From contig CAYQME010000010.1 in assembly GCA_964418645.1 (NCBI GenBank), positions 1 to 57,049 on the forward strand: DNA of 57,049 nucleotides. The letters are read 5' to 3'. The position numbers and the translations under genes are program-made. The notes beneath the pieces were generated by a model. The model searched no databases. It saw only the letters and a program-made list of their open reading frames with translations, and was not told where the DNA came from. This document shows positions 35,181 to 43,975 of this stretch, in pieces. This DNA comes from JAADHG01 sp964418645. GTDB lineage: Bacteria > Bacteroidota > Bacteroidia > Flavobacteriales > Flavobacteriaceae. Within the stretch, counting starts at the first letter, position 1; the number at the start of each line of letters is the position of its first letter.

Positions 35181-36338
35181 TTACTTTAAACTCTTTAATA
35201 TAAAATCAATAGTTTTATCGATATTATTATTCTTTACAAAAGAATCTGTAATATGTTTTGCAGTAACTGCATAATTCTTAGAAATAAGATATTTAATATT
35301 ATCAAGCTGCTCAAAGGATACTTTTCCTGTTAATAATAAACTTAAATCTTTTCCAGATTTGTAATAATCAAATGCCTTTTTTAATCCAGTAAGGTACAAA
35401 TAGTCTTTTGTAAAACCTCCTCCTCTATGTGTACGCGTTGTGATATAAAAGGCTTCTTCCCTGTTTAGATCGTAGTTATTATGTAACATTCTAAAGGTTT
35501 TAGAAAAGGAATATCCTTTAGACAAACTATTTACAGCCAATACACGATACGATAGCTCTTTTAAACGTTTTATAGTTAAATTCCCAGACATATACTCACT
35601 AAAAACAGCTAGCCCTTCTTGTGTTTCTACATTATTTGGTAAACCATGAGAAAATATTTTAAGAGGATGCAATAATCCGTTCATAGTGGTTACCATATGT
35701 ACACCTATTTCATGATTAGTAAGTACTTCAATTTCATTTTTGCTAAACATATGATTACTGTTCAATACTAGTGTTTTTAAATTATTAAGTACCATCGCTA
35801 TAGCTCCAATTTTATCAGAATGAATAATAGTGTACGAGAAATTATAACGTTTAGAAAATGTTCTAAATAATTGCTCTGTTTCTAAAATAGAATATTTAGG
35901 CTTGAATTGTTCCGAATTTAAATCTTCTTTAAAATGAAGAATAAATTTTGAGTTTTCAACATCATTTTCAGTAGGTGTCCCAAAAGAATGTAAACTATTA
36001 TAGTAAAACTTTTTTCCAGTACCTATGGTTTCAATACATTGTACCAATCCAGAATAAAAGTAAATAATTTCTTCGTACATAGCTTTAATACGTTTATCTT
36101 CAATCTTTTCAATTGGCAAAGAAAATAACTCTCTATGCAATTTGAACTTATCAAAATCTATTTTTGAGTATTTAAAATTGGGATCTGATAAATATTTTGA
36201 AGAGAAAAACCGTTCTTTCTCTAATTCTATATTCACTGGGTTTACATAGCTCAATAGTTCAATTTTCCGTACTAGCTTATCAATATATGTATCTATTTCA
36301 AATAATGCTTTTGTTGCTATACTTAGATTTGTCTTCAT
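35181..36338 (-). CDS. QEGLA-motif (DUF1704) metallopeptidase-like protein
   Basis: A 385-residue cytosolic protein, the last gene of a four-gene operon. It has HEIGVH at 209-214 (an HExxxH zinc motif) and the family-defining QEGLA at 240-244, whose Glu would be the third zinc ligand. Bacterial members are annotated flavohemoglobin-expression-modulating QEGLA protein. The eukaryotic relatives in the same family (MATCAP) are zinc carboxypeptidases that remove the C-terminal tyrosine of tubulin, so peptidase activity is a reasonable inference here. The natural substrate in bacteria is unknown. Its start lies 6 bases after the stop of the amidohydrolase gene, so translation is probably coupled. 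Confidence 0.88.
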   Translation of the reverse strand: MKTNLSIATKALFEIDTYIDKLVRKIELLSYVNPVNIELEKERFFSSKYLSDPNFKYSKIDFDKFKLHRELFSLPIEKIEDKRIKAMYEEIIYFYSGLVQCIETIGTGKKFYYNSLHSFGTPTENDVENSKFILHFKEDLNSEQFKPKYSILETEQLFRTFSKRYNFSYTIIHSDKIGAIAMVLNNLKTLVLNSNHMFSKNEIEVLTNHEIGVHMVTTMNGLLHPLKIFSHGLPNNVETQEGLAVFSEYMSGNLTIKRLKELSYRVLAVNSLSKGYSFSKTFRMLHNNYDLNREEAFYITTRTHRGGGFTKDYLYLTGLKKAFDYYKSGKDLSLLLTGKVSFEQLDNIKYLISKNYAVTAKHITDSFVKNNNIDKTIDFILKSLK

Positions 36339-36344
36339 TTAATA

Positions 36345-37181
36345 TTATCCATTATTAGCATACTTATTAATAAACAAGGTGGCATGATCTTTAATTCTTT
36401 GTCGTAATTGTGTTTCCACAAGGCCAACAATTTCAGGAAAAATTATTTGATTGTTTTCATCACAATACACCTTTGCTATCTCAGTTGCCAAAACTAAAGT
36501 ATTCTTAAAGGTTTTGGTTATATATTTTAAAAAATATCCATTGCCATAAAAAGTGTCATTTATTAATGCAGTAGATTTAATATTGCAAGGAAACTCCATT
36601 TTAGACAAACTTTGACGCCATGCTTCAATAACTTCACCAAATCTTTCATTGTCAATATTATGTGTTCCTAAATTCCAAGTTGGTACATCTCTATCCCAAC
36701 GTTTCCAGTTATAGCTATGCATATCGTATACTATTATAGCACCAAATTTATCTTCTAATTTGTTAATTAATGCATTTACGACTTTGTAAAAATTATTATG
36801 CTTGTCTTTAGATTTTTGTTTTTGATTTTCAAGCAATGGTTTTTTCCAGAGCTGTTTTCCCCATGCAGTTTCAAAAACAGCGGTTTCTGGTGTTCGATTT
36901 AAATCGTATTCAAAACGAGAATCACAACCTGAAACTAATATAGGGTGCGAAATAACCATGTTTTTAGTTTCTGGATCTTCTTCGTACCATCTGTCGTATT
37001 CAGTATGCAAGCAATTGTCCCAAAGTTCCTTTCTAAATTGGTGTCCATCATGAATGGTTGCACATACATATGGAACATACGCATCAATTTTTATGGTAAA
37101 TGAATAATCTGAAGATACAGCATGAAAACAGTTTTCTTTATTAATTTTATTTATTATATCTTCTACTGAAAGCTTTTGCAT
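36345..37181 (-). CDS. N-formylglutamate amidohydrolase-like protein
   Basis: A 278-residue protein of the N-formylglutamate amidohydrolase family, zinc enzymes that hydrolyse N-formyl or other N-acyl amino acids. Visible family blocks are YVCATIHDGHQFRKEL (metal-binding His region), SGCDSRFEYDLNRTPETAV (the DxR...DLNR substrate-binding motif), AIIVYDMHSYNWKRW (His/Asp) and WNLGTHNI. It is placed between a sulfurtransferase (10 bases upstream) and the QEGLA protein (6 bases downstream). It is not next to any histidine-degradation gene, so it is not classical HutG. The substrate may be a product of the other enzymes in the operon. Confidence 0.9.
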   Translation of the reverse strand: MQKLSVEDIINKINKENCFHAVSSDYSFTIKIDAYVPYVCATIHDGHQFRKELWDNCLHTEYDRWYEEDPETKNMVISHPILVSGCDSRFEYDLNRTPETAVFETAWGKQLWKKPLLENQKQKSKDKHNNFYKVVNALINKLEDKFGAIIVYDMHSYNWKRWDRDVPTWNLGTHNIDNERFGEVIEAWRQSLSKMEFPCNIKSTALINDTFYGNGYFLKYITKTFKNTLVLATEIAKVYCDENNQIIFPEIVGLVETQLRQRIKDHATLFINKYANNG

Positions 37182-37191
37182 ATATGAATTA

Positions 37192-38016
37192 TTATTCGTT
37201 TACTAAACTTCCATATTCAGTCCAAGAACCATCATAAACACTAAAATCAATGTATCCAGCTATTTCAGCTGCCAGGGCTAAAACGCATGCAGTTATTCCT
37301 GAACCACAAGAAAAAACAACTCTTTTTTTTGAGATATTCAAATCTTCAAAAACTGCTTTTAATTCTTCTTTAGGTTTAAAATAATTCCCTTGTAATAAAT
37401 TTGTAAAAGGTAAATTAATTGAATTAGGAATTGTTCCACTGCGCAAACCTTCTCTAGGTTCTGGAACAATACTATTGAATCTATCGCTAGCGCGTGCATC
37501 TAAAATCAAACAATTTTTATCATTTGAAATGGATTTAATATCTTCGAAAAATTTAAAGTATTCAGAATTAAAAACACCTACAAAATCTCCTTTTGCTATA
37601 CTTGCATCTTTTTTATCTTCTAGTTCAAAATTCTGATTTTTCCACTCAGGCAAACCACCATCCAAAACCGCAACATTATTAAAACCAAAAGCTTTAAATA
37701 AATACCATGCTCTCGCGCTAGAATAAATACCTATGTCGTCATAGATTACAATAGCACTATTTTTATTAATTCCTAAGTTTCGTGCCTCCATGGTAAATTG
37801 TTCAACTGAAGGAACTGTACTCGGAAAAATGGCAGAAACATCACTAAACTTATTTTTAATATCAAAAAAACGAGCCTTTGGTATTTGTTGCGTTTCTTCA
37901 GAAGAATTGTTATCTGTTACTTTAGCAATACTTGCGTCAAGAATGATAATATTTGAAGCATTTAAATTTTGATTTAGCCACTTAACTGAAACTATGGGAG
38001 ACTCGATTGAAATCAT
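37192..38016 (-). CDS. Sulfurtransferase with two rhodanese domains
   Basis: A 274-residue thiosulfate/3-mercaptopyruvate sulfurtransferase. The start at ATG 38016 is preferred because the protein then opens with the family motif IVSVKWLNQNL; an earlier ATG at 38076 would overlap the end of the upstream ligase gene by 44 bases. The first rhodanese domain (about 1-135) is catalytically inactive and includes IVIYDDIGIYSSARAWYLFKAFG and VLDGGLPEW. The second (about 150-274) carries the active loop CGSGITA with Cys237. A CGSG loop is typical of 3-mercaptopyruvate sulfurtransferases. It forms part of the four-gene operon, 16 bases after the GshB-like gene. Confidence 0.92.
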   Translation of the reverse strand: MISIESPIVSVKWLNQNLNASNIIILDASIAKVTDNNSSEETQQIPKARFFDIKNKFSDVSAIFPSTVPSVEQFTMEARNLGINKNSAIVIYDDIGIYSSARAWYLFKAFGFNNVAVLDGGLPEWKNQNFELEDKKDASIAKGDFVGVFNSEYFKFFEDIKSISNDKNCLILDARASDRFNSIVPEPREGLRSGTIPNSINLPFTNLLQGNYFKPKEELKAVFEDLNISKKRVVFSCGSGITACVLALAAEIAGYIDFSVYDGSWTEYGSLVNE

Positions 38017-38032
38017 ATCAAACTTGTATGTA

Positions 38033-39070
38033 TTAAGCCTCTTCAACTGTTTTACGTAATCTCGTACGTCTATCAAAGGCTTGAAGCTTATCTATAACTT
38101 TACTTTCCAAGAAATCAACAACTTTTTCTTCTATTTTTACCTTTGGCTTATATACCTTATTAATATATGTAATTCCACCTGGAGACATTACATTTACTTC
38201 TACCAACTTGCCTCCTATTACATCAATACCAACAAAATACAAGCCATCATTAACTAGCTTAGAACCAATTTGTTTGCAAAGTGCTTTTTCAGCTTTTGTA
38301 AGTGTGTGTTTTTGTATGCTTCCACCTGCTGAAACATTAGAACGATGATCATCATTTCCAGGAACTCGCTTCATAGCGCCAACGGGTTCTCCATTGAGCA
38401 ACAAAATTCTAACATCTCCATGATCGGCTCCTTCGATATAATCCTGAAGAATTACATAGTTGGAAGAACCATCACCACTTGTTATATAAAAATCTAATAG
38501 TGATTTAATATTACTCATTGCCGATTTTTCTATAAGGATAACTCCTGAACCACCAAAACCATTAAGGGGTTTCAGTATCATTTTATCGGCTTTAGATTCT
38601 TTAATCTGCTGTACCAAATAGTCTTTGTTTTTAGATACATGAGTATTTGGGATGATGTTGCTATGTGCATCTCCAAAAGCTGCTGTATACAATTTATTAT
38701 TTGCTTCGCGCATGCCTTGAAGTGAATTCACTATAAACACGTCATCTTTCACGGAATCTAAAAAGTTAAGCATAATTGGATCTAATGGTGGGTTTGCTCT
38801 AAAAAAAATAGCATCAAAACCTGCCAATGGCAACATTTCTTCCCGCAAACTTGCTTTATTATAAAACGCCTTTAAAGTACTTGGTACTTTTTCCATCCTA
38901 CCAATAACTGTACAAAACGCATTGGTAACACTATCTCTAATAGTCAAATTAGCTGGAGAGCATATGGCAACACCATGACCCCTTTTAACACATTCTTTTA
39001 TCAATGCAAGACTTGTATCGTTTTCTGGATCTATATCTTCCCAGGGATACATGATATAACAAACATTCAT
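38033..39070 (-). CDS. gshB: GshB-like ATP-grasp ligase
   Basis: A 345-residue ATP-grasp enzyme related to glutathione synthetase GshB. Features are the N-terminal IMYPWEDIDPENDTSLALI (pre-ATP-grasp domain), IVNSLQGMREANNKLYTA, the ATP-binding MILKPLNGFGGSGVILIE, ILQDYIEGADHGDVRILLLNGEPVGAM, and the metal-site VGIDVIGGKLVEVNVMSPGG. It is probably a glutathione synthetase. However, no gamma-glutamylcysteine synthetase is near, and the window also encodes BshA, so this organism very probably makes bacillithiol. The ligase may therefore join a different acid and amine. It is the first gene of the operon with the sulfurtransferase, amidohydrolase and QEGLA proteins. Confidence 0.85.
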   Translation of the reverse strand: MNVCYIMYPWEDIDPENDTSLALIKECVKRGHGVAICSPANLTIRDSVTNAFCTVIGRMEKVPSTLKAFYNKASLREEMLPLAGFDAIFFRANPPLDPIMLNFLDSVKDDVFIVNSLQGMREANNKLYTAAFGDAHSNIIPNTHVSKNKDYLVQQIKESKADKMILKPLNGFGGSGVILIEKSAMSNIKSLLDFYITSGDGSSNYVILQDYIEGADHGDVRILLLNGEPVGAMKRVPGNDDHRSNVSAGGSIQKHTLTKAEKALCKQIGSKLVNDGLYFVGIDVIGGKLVEVNVMSPGGITYINKVYKPKVKIEEKVVDFLESKVIDKLQAFDRRTRLRKTVEEA

Positions 39071-39100
39071 AGTCTATTCTTTTTATTATAATAAATATCT

Positions 39101-39135
39101 ATTCTTCGACTCATTTCGACTTCGCTCAATGAGCG
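39101..39135. repeat. Dispersed repeat with palindrome CGCTCAATGAGCG
   Basis: tcatttcgacttcgctcaat resembles a short repeat often seen between genes in Flavobacteriia. The 13-base palindrome cgctcaatgagcg is at 39123-39135. It lies between the symporter stop and the start of the four-gene operon, where it may act as terminator or processing site. Confidence 0.5.
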
Positions 39136-39184
39136 TCTTTCAGGATAAGCGATATACATGATTTTATAAAAATTGATTCTCTGC

Positions 39185-40510
39185 TTACTTTACTTCTTCA
39201 TAATGGTCATCCCAATTTCTAACATGAGGCTTGCCTAATTTTCCAACTGATTTAGCAACTATCATAGAGACCGTTGCATCTCCAGTAACATTAACAACTG
39301 TTCTACACATATCTAGCGGTCTATCTACTGCAAAAATTAAAGCTAATCCTATAGCTAATTTGTCTGCTGGAAAACCAATAGATTCTAACACTATTACCAA
39401 CATAACCATTCCTGCTCCTGGAACAGCTGCACTACCAATAGAGGCTAATAAAGCGGTAAGTACAATAGTTAATTGGTCTCCAAATGTTAAATCAAAACCA
39501 AGTGCCTGAGCAATAAATACTGCTGCTACAGCTTGATATAAACTTGTACCATCCATATTTATAGTAGCACCAACTGGAAGGACAAAACTTGAAACTTCTT
39601 TATCTACACCTATATGTTCTTCAACACGCTCCATAGTTACAGGTAATGTGGCTGCACTACTACTTGTTGAAAAAGCTAATAATTGTGCTGGACTTATTTG
39701 TTTTAAAAACCAAAATGGATTTTTTTTAGTAACTGTACCAACAATAACACTATAAAAAACAATCATTAGCAATAAACCTAACACAACAACACCAGCATAT
39801 TTTACAAGTGCTAAAAGTAAAACTGGATCACCAGAAGACACTACAACATTTGCCAAAAGAGCAAACACAGCATATGGAGCAGTTAACATTATTAAATCTA
39901 CCATTTTAAGAACCACATCATTTAAAGAGTTGAAGAATTTTTTTAATGGTTTTGCTCTTTTTTCTCCAATTAATAACATGGAGATTCCTAAAAATATAGC
40001 AAAGAAAATTACTTGTAGCATCAATTTATTATTACTCATGGCATTAAATGCATTGTCAGGAACCATATCTTCTAAAAACTGTAATGGTCCACTGTCTCGT
40101 TGTACTGTAGCTTCAGCAATTTTTGCCTGTACACTACTATTGTCTGCATAAGTTGATGTGAGTTTTGCAATTGTTTCTTCTGAAATGCCATTTCCTGGTT
40201 GAAAAGCATTAACTAATAACAGCCCAATAGTAATAGCTATAACCGTTGTAATAATATATATAGCAATAGTGCGTACACCAATTCTCTTAAATTTAGAAAT
40301 GTCCTTAAGATCCGAAATTCCTTTAATTAGTGATGCTAATATTAACGGAATAGCAATAAGCTTTAATAATTTAACAAAAATAGTTCCAAGAGGCTTTATC
40401 CAATCAGCAGAAAATTCATCACCGCCATCAATTTGTAGCATAGTAAAGCCAAAAATTAATCCGAGTACCATCCCTATTAATATTTTCCAATGTAATTCTA
40501 GTTTTTTCAT
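39185..40510 (-). CDS. Dicarboxylate/amino acid:cation symporter (DAACS family)
   Basis: A 441-residue inner-membrane transporter of the glutamate/aspartate or C4-dicarboxylate:Na+/H+ family. I use the ATG at 40510, which gives MKKLELHWKILIGMVLGL with the first membrane helix; an earlier ATG would read through the end of aroC. Signatures are AFSTSSSAATLPVTMERVEE (the serine-rich re-entrant loop), VLPVGATINMDGTSLYQAVAAVFIAQ (helix 7 with NMDGT), SIGSAAVPGAGMVML (second re-entrant loop) and DRPLDMCRTVVNVTGDATVSMIVAK (helix 8, where the DxxxxxxNxxGD motif binds substrate). It imports acidic amino acids or dicarboxylates. It is 58 bases after aroC and may share its transcript. Confidence 0.93.
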   Translation of the reverse strand: MKKLELHWKILIGMVLGLIFGFTMLQIDGGDEFSADWIKPLGTIFVKLLKLIAIPLILASLIKGISDLKDISKFKRIGVRTIAIYIITTVIAITIGLLLVNAFQPGNGISEETIAKLTSTYADNSSVQAKIAEATVQRDSGPLQFLEDMVPDNAFNAMSNNKLMLQVIFFAIFLGISMLLIGEKRAKPLKKFFNSLNDVVLKMVDLIMLTAPYAVFALLANVVVSSGDPVLLLALVKYAGVVVLGLLLMIVFYSVIVGTVTKKNPFWFLKQISPAQLLAFSTSSSAATLPVTMERVEEHIGVDKEVSSFVLPVGATINMDGTSLYQAVAAVFIAQALGFDLTFGDQLTIVLTALLASIGSAAVPGAGMVMLVIVLESIGFPADKLAIGLALIFAVDRPLDMCRTVVNVTGDATVSMIVAKSVGKLGKPHVRNWDDHYEEVK

Positions 40511-40568
40511 AAGCAGCTTATTTATACTATCTTGCCAGTTAATTATTGAGAGAAAGGAATATTCAAAT

Positions 40569-41633
40569 TTATAGTTTAGTCGTTTTATGTAATAAATAAT
40601 AATCTGCAATTACTAAAGCAGCCATCGCTTCTACTATTGGAACAGCTCTAGGTACAACACATGGATCGTGTCTTCCTCTACCTTGCATCTCTACAATATT
40701 ACCTTGATTATCTAATGTGCTTTGTTTTTGCATAATAGTTGCTACAGGTTTAAAAGCAACTCGAAAATAAATATCCATACCATTACTTATACCTCCTTGT
40801 ATGCCACCTGAAAGGTTTGTTTTAGTTGTACCATCAGCATTGAACAAGTCGTTGTGCTCACTTCCTTTCATCTGAATCCCACAAAATCCGCTACCATATT
40901 CAAAGCCTTTTACTGCATTTATAGATAACATCGCTTTACCTAGTTCGGCATGTAATTTATCAAAAACCGGCTCGCCTAGTCCAATAGAAACATTTTGCAA
41001 CACACAGGTTACTGTGCCTCCAATTGTATCGCCTTGTTTTTTAATTTCTTTAATACAGGAAATCATTTTATCAGCTACGGCTTCATCTGGACAACGCACA
41101 GCATTTGATTCAATTTTAGAAAAATCTAAATCTTGATATGGTTTGTCTATAAATATCTTGCCAACCGAAGATGTAAAGGCATGTATTTTAATATTTTTCA
41201 ATAGTTGTTTTGCAATGGCTCCAGCTACTACCCTACAAGCAGTTTCACGAGCCGAACTGCGTCCGCCACCTCTATAATCACGATTTCCATATTTTTTTTC
41301 ATAAGTATAATCTGCATGACTGGGACGATACACATCTTTAATGTGTGAATAATCTTTAGATTTTTGATTGGCATTTTCAATTGTAAACCCAATAGGTGTT
41401 CCTGTTGTTTTACCTTCAAAGATCCCCGATAAAAAATTAACAGTATCAGGTTCCTTACGCTGAGTAACAATTTCAGATTGTCCTGGTTTGCGTCTATTCA
41501 ATTCTCTTTGAACAGCTTCTATATCTAAGGCTATCTTAGCAGGACAACCATCAATAATGCCTCCAATTGCTTTTCCATGAGATTCACCAAATGTGGTGAG
41601 CTTAAATAAATTTCCAAAGGAATTTCCTGCCAT
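40569..41633 (-). CDS. aroC: Chorismate synthase
   Basis: Converts 5-enolpyruvylshikimate 3-phosphate to chorismate, the last common step of aromatic amino acid synthesis, using reduced FMN. The 354 residues start at ATG 41633 (the codon before it is TTG and is not needed). All family signatures are present: GESHGKAIGGIIDGCP near the N-terminus (signature 1), the Arg-rich SRRKP-like NRRKPGQSEIVTQRKEPD, YRPSHADYTYEKKYGNRDYRGGGRSSARETACRVVAGA (signature 2) and GRHDPCVVPRAVPIVEAMAALVIAD (signature 3). Length is standard. No other aro gene is adjacent. Confidence 0.98.
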   Translation of the reverse strand: MAGNSFGNLFKLTTFGESHGKAIGGIIDGCPAKIALDIEAVQRELNRRKPGQSEIVTQRKEPDTVNFLSGIFEGKTTGTPIGFTIENANQKSKDYSHIKDVYRPSHADYTYEKKYGNRDYRGGGRSSARETACRVVAGAIAKQLLKNIKIHAFTSSVGKIFIDKPYQDLDFSKIESNAVRCPDEAVADKMISCIKEIKKQGDTIGGTVTCVLQNVSIGLGEPVFDKLHAELGKAMLSINAVKGFEYGSGFCGIQMKGSEHNDLFNADGTTKTNLSGGIQGGISNGMDIYFRVAFKPVATIMQKQSTLDNQGNIVEMQGRGRHDPCVVPRAVPIVEAMAALVIADYYLLHKTTKL

Positions 41634-41848
41634 CAATATATATTTTACGCTAATGTAAATTTATTATTAGAGAAACAAAAATAGATTCATGTAATCCTAT
41701 TCTTTTTTTTATTTGTATTTGTGAATAACTACAATAAAAGAAGTGTTTATGTGTATTTATATTTTATAATTTTACACCAATATTTAAGATTTATAATCGT
41801 TATATTAATTATTAAATTATTCATTCAATCAATTAAAAATTAAAAATC

Positions 41849-42334
41849 ATGAAAAACATATGTTTAATAGCAATGGTCATCCTAGGGTTTACTTTTACTG
41901 CAAGCGCTCAAGAAATAGCAAATAATGCAATTGGGTTACGCTTGGGAGATAGTGATGGATTTGGCGCAGAAATCTCTTATCAAAAAGCAATTGGAGACAA
42001 TACTAGATTAGAATTTGGTTTAGGCTGGAGAGATAGTAGAGATTATAGTGCTATCAGAGCCATAGGATTATATCAATGGGTTAAAATTCTTGACGGGAAT
42101 TTTAACTGGTATACAGGTGTTGGTGGCGGAATCTCGTCTTTTAGTTTAGATAATGTAGCTCCAGGAGCAGATGACAGTAGTACCGCATTACTAGTTGCTG
42201 GAGATATTGGCATTGAATACAATTTTGATATTCCACTTTTAATTTCATTAGATTTTAGGCCCGAAATTGGTTTTGGATCTATAAATAATGACTTAGATTT
42301 TGATATTGCTTTAGGATTGAGATATCAATTTTAA
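41849..42334 (+). CDS. Small outer-membrane beta-barrel protein
   Basis: A 161-residue protein with a signal peptide (1-20, cleavage after SAQ or ASA-Q). The mature part consists of alternating amphipathic strands (LRLGDSDGFGAEISYQKAI, RLEFGLGWRDSRDYSAIRAIGLYQW, FNWYTGVGGGISSFS, LLVAGDIGIEYNFDIPLLISLDFRPEIGFGSI) and a C-terminal LGLRYQF ending in Phe, as in outer-membrane barrels. It probably has about 8 strands. The function cannot be told from the sequence. It stands alone between aroC and the PrcB-like pseudogene. Confidence 0.85.
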   Translation: MKNICLIAMVILGFTFTASAQEIANNAIGLRLGDSDGFGAEISYQKAIGDNTRLEFGLGWRDSRDYSAIRAIGLYQWVKILDGNFNWYTGVGGGISSFSLDNVAPGADDSSTALLVAGDIGIEYNFDIPLLISLDFRPEIGFGSINNDLDFDIALGLRYQF

Positions 42335-42376
42335 GTTAACCAAAAAGTAAACTCTTAATTTACTTTTAAAGTTAAG

Positions 42377-42838
42377 TTAATCCATTTTCTCAAAAACAAT
42401 CTCTTTAGAGGTATTTGGTATTTTAATAATGCTATAAGGTTGTGTCATTACACTAGTTACCATATCGCCCAATTTTGGTGAGTTCACTTTATAAAAGACA
42501 CTTACTTTGTTGTTTTTGTTAAGAACTTGTTCAACAGTAATTGCATATCTTCCAGAATTTTTTTATCCAAGAAATAATGCAATAACTGTTTCTTTTTTAA
42601 AATTAATTATAGGGATTTTTAACTTAGGATATCTACTTTTATTTAATAAATTAAAAACTTCAATTAAAGATTTATTGTCTTCTATAACTAGAAATTTAGA
42701 ATCTGTTTATCCCCCATAAGTATTTTGTAAAAGTATTTGAAAAGTGATAGTTTCTTGCATTAACTGTTTTGCTGCCTTGTTGTTTCCTGCACCACAAGAT
42801 GAAAAAAGTAACATACAACTAACAAATATGCGTATCAT
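42377..42838 (-). pseudogene. Decayed PrcB-like lipoprotein gene with two in-frame TAA codons
   Basis: On the minus strand, one 154-codon frame opens with a lipoprotein signal (MIRIFVSCMLLFSSCGAG). It continues to a C-terminal domain of the protease-complex PrcB family (VIALFLG, NSGRYAITVEQV, VTSVMTQPYSIIKIP, ending EKMD). Two TAA codons interrupt it: at 42707-42709 (YGG-stop-TDSK) and 42563-42565 (FLG-stop-KNSG). Gln is likely at both, so each would be one C-to-T change from CAA. No frameshift occurs. Its ATG overlaps the bshA stop (ATGA), so it was once translationally coupled to bshA. It is clearly inactive unless the stops are read through. Confidence 0.8.
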
Positions 42839-43971
42839 AGCGTTGAAACTTTTGTGAGTACACTTTTATATATGTCTTCGTAAAGAGGTACAATTTTACG
42901 AATATCAAACTTTAGAGATTCAGCTTTAGCGTTTGTTTTATAAGTTTTTAGTAAGTTTTTATCTTTTAAAATCTTTAGGGCATTTGTTGACATTTCATCA
43001 ACATCTCCAACATTACTCAATAGTCCAGAAATTCCTTGTTTATTTACCTCAGGAATTCCTCCCGTATTACTAGAAATTACTGGCACACCGCATGCCATCG
43101 CTTCCAAAGCTGCTAAACCAAAACTTTCAGTTTCAGAAGGTAATAGAAATAAATCGCTAAAACATAAAATTTGGTCAATTTCATGACTTTTACCAAAAAA
43201 AACAACCTTATCTTCAATACCTGACTTTTTGCATAGTAATTCGGCTGGTTCTTTCTCTGGGCCATCGCCTACCATCATTAACTTTGCGGGTATTTCTTTT
43301 TGAATATTGTAAAATATATTAATTGTATCTTCAATACGTTTTACAGGTCTAAAATTACTAATATGTGTAATTATTTTTTCGCTTTTATCAGCCATCATAT
43401 CACGTTGACATTCAGTAAAAGGTCCTTTATGATGTTCAAAATCTATAAAATTTGGTACAACCTGAATAGTATTAGTAATATCAAATAGTCGTAAAGTATC
43501 TTCTTTTAGACTTTGAGATACAGAAGTTACAGCATCAGACTTATTAATACTAAATGTTACTGCCGATTTATAAAAAGGGTGACTACCAACCAATGTAATA
43601 TCTGTGCCATGAAGCGTAGTTACTATTGGTAAATCAATACCTTCTTCATGCAACATTTTCTTTGCCATATAAGCCGCATAAGCATGCGGAATTGCATAAT
43701 GTACATGCAACACTTCAATTTTATGAAGCTTTACCATATCTACTAATTTACTTGACAATGCTAATTCATAAGGTTGATAGTGAAACAGCGGATACTCAGG
43801 TACATTCACCTCGTGATAATGCACATTATTGCTTAACAATTCAAGTCGAACCGGTTGATTGTAGGTTATAAAATGTACTTCATGTCCACGTTTGGACAAT
43901 TCTAAACCAAGTTCGGTAGCAACAACTCCACTTCCTCCAAATGTAGGGTAACATACAATTCCTATTTTCAT
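42835..43971 (-). CDS. bshA: BshA, N-acetyl-alpha-D-glucosaminyl L-malate synthase
   Basis: A GT4-family glycosyltransferase that joins N-acetylglucosamine from UDP-GlcNAc to L-malate, the first step of bacillithiol synthesis. The 378 residues open with KIGIVCYPTFGGSGVVATELGLELSKRGHEVHFIT, the hallmark of BshA. They continue with YAIPHAYAAYMAKKML, VTTLHGTDITLVGSHPFY (acceptor/donor region), a long Rossmann C-domain with MMVGDGPEKEPAE, and the nucleotide-sugar motif FLLPSETESFGLAALEAMACGVPVISSNTGGIPE. Its stop overlaps the start of the PrcB-like pseudogene, and it begins 4 bases after the GH3-beta-lactamase gene. The other bacillithiol genes (bshB, bshC) are not in the window. Confidence 0.94.
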   Translation of the reverse strand: MKIGIVCYPTFGGSGVVATELGLELSKRGHEVHFITYNQPVRLELLSNNVHYHEVNVPEYPLFHYQPYELALSSKLVDMVKLHKIEVLHVHYAIPHAYAAYMAKKMLHEEGIDLPIVTTLHGTDITLVGSHPFYKSAVTFSINKSDAVTSVSQSLKEDTLRLFDITNTIQVVPNFIDFEHHKGPFTECQRDMMADKSEKIITHISNFRPVKRIEDTINIFYNIQKEIPAKLMMVGDGPEKEPAELLCKKSGIEDKVVFFGKSHEIDQILCFSDLFLLPSETESFGLAALEAMACGVPVISSNTGGIPEVNKQGISGLLSNVGDVDEMSTNALKILKDKNLLKTYKTNAKAESLKFDIRKIVPLYEDIYKSVLTKVSTL

Positions 43972-43975
43972 TTTT

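Noticed and set aside
35181..39070. Histidine-degradation (hut) operon
   Set aside because: Only an N-formylglutamate amidohydrolase-like gene is present; no hutH, hutU or hutI lies near it.
40511..40609. N-terminal extension of the symporter from an earlier ATG
   Set aside because: It would overlap aroC and add 33 residues before the first membrane helix, which members of the family do not have.
42507..42719. Plus-strand open frame of 70 codons opposite the PrcB-like pseudogene
   Set aside because: Low-complexity, hydrophobic translation with no family look. It exists because the opposite frame is AT-rich and coding.
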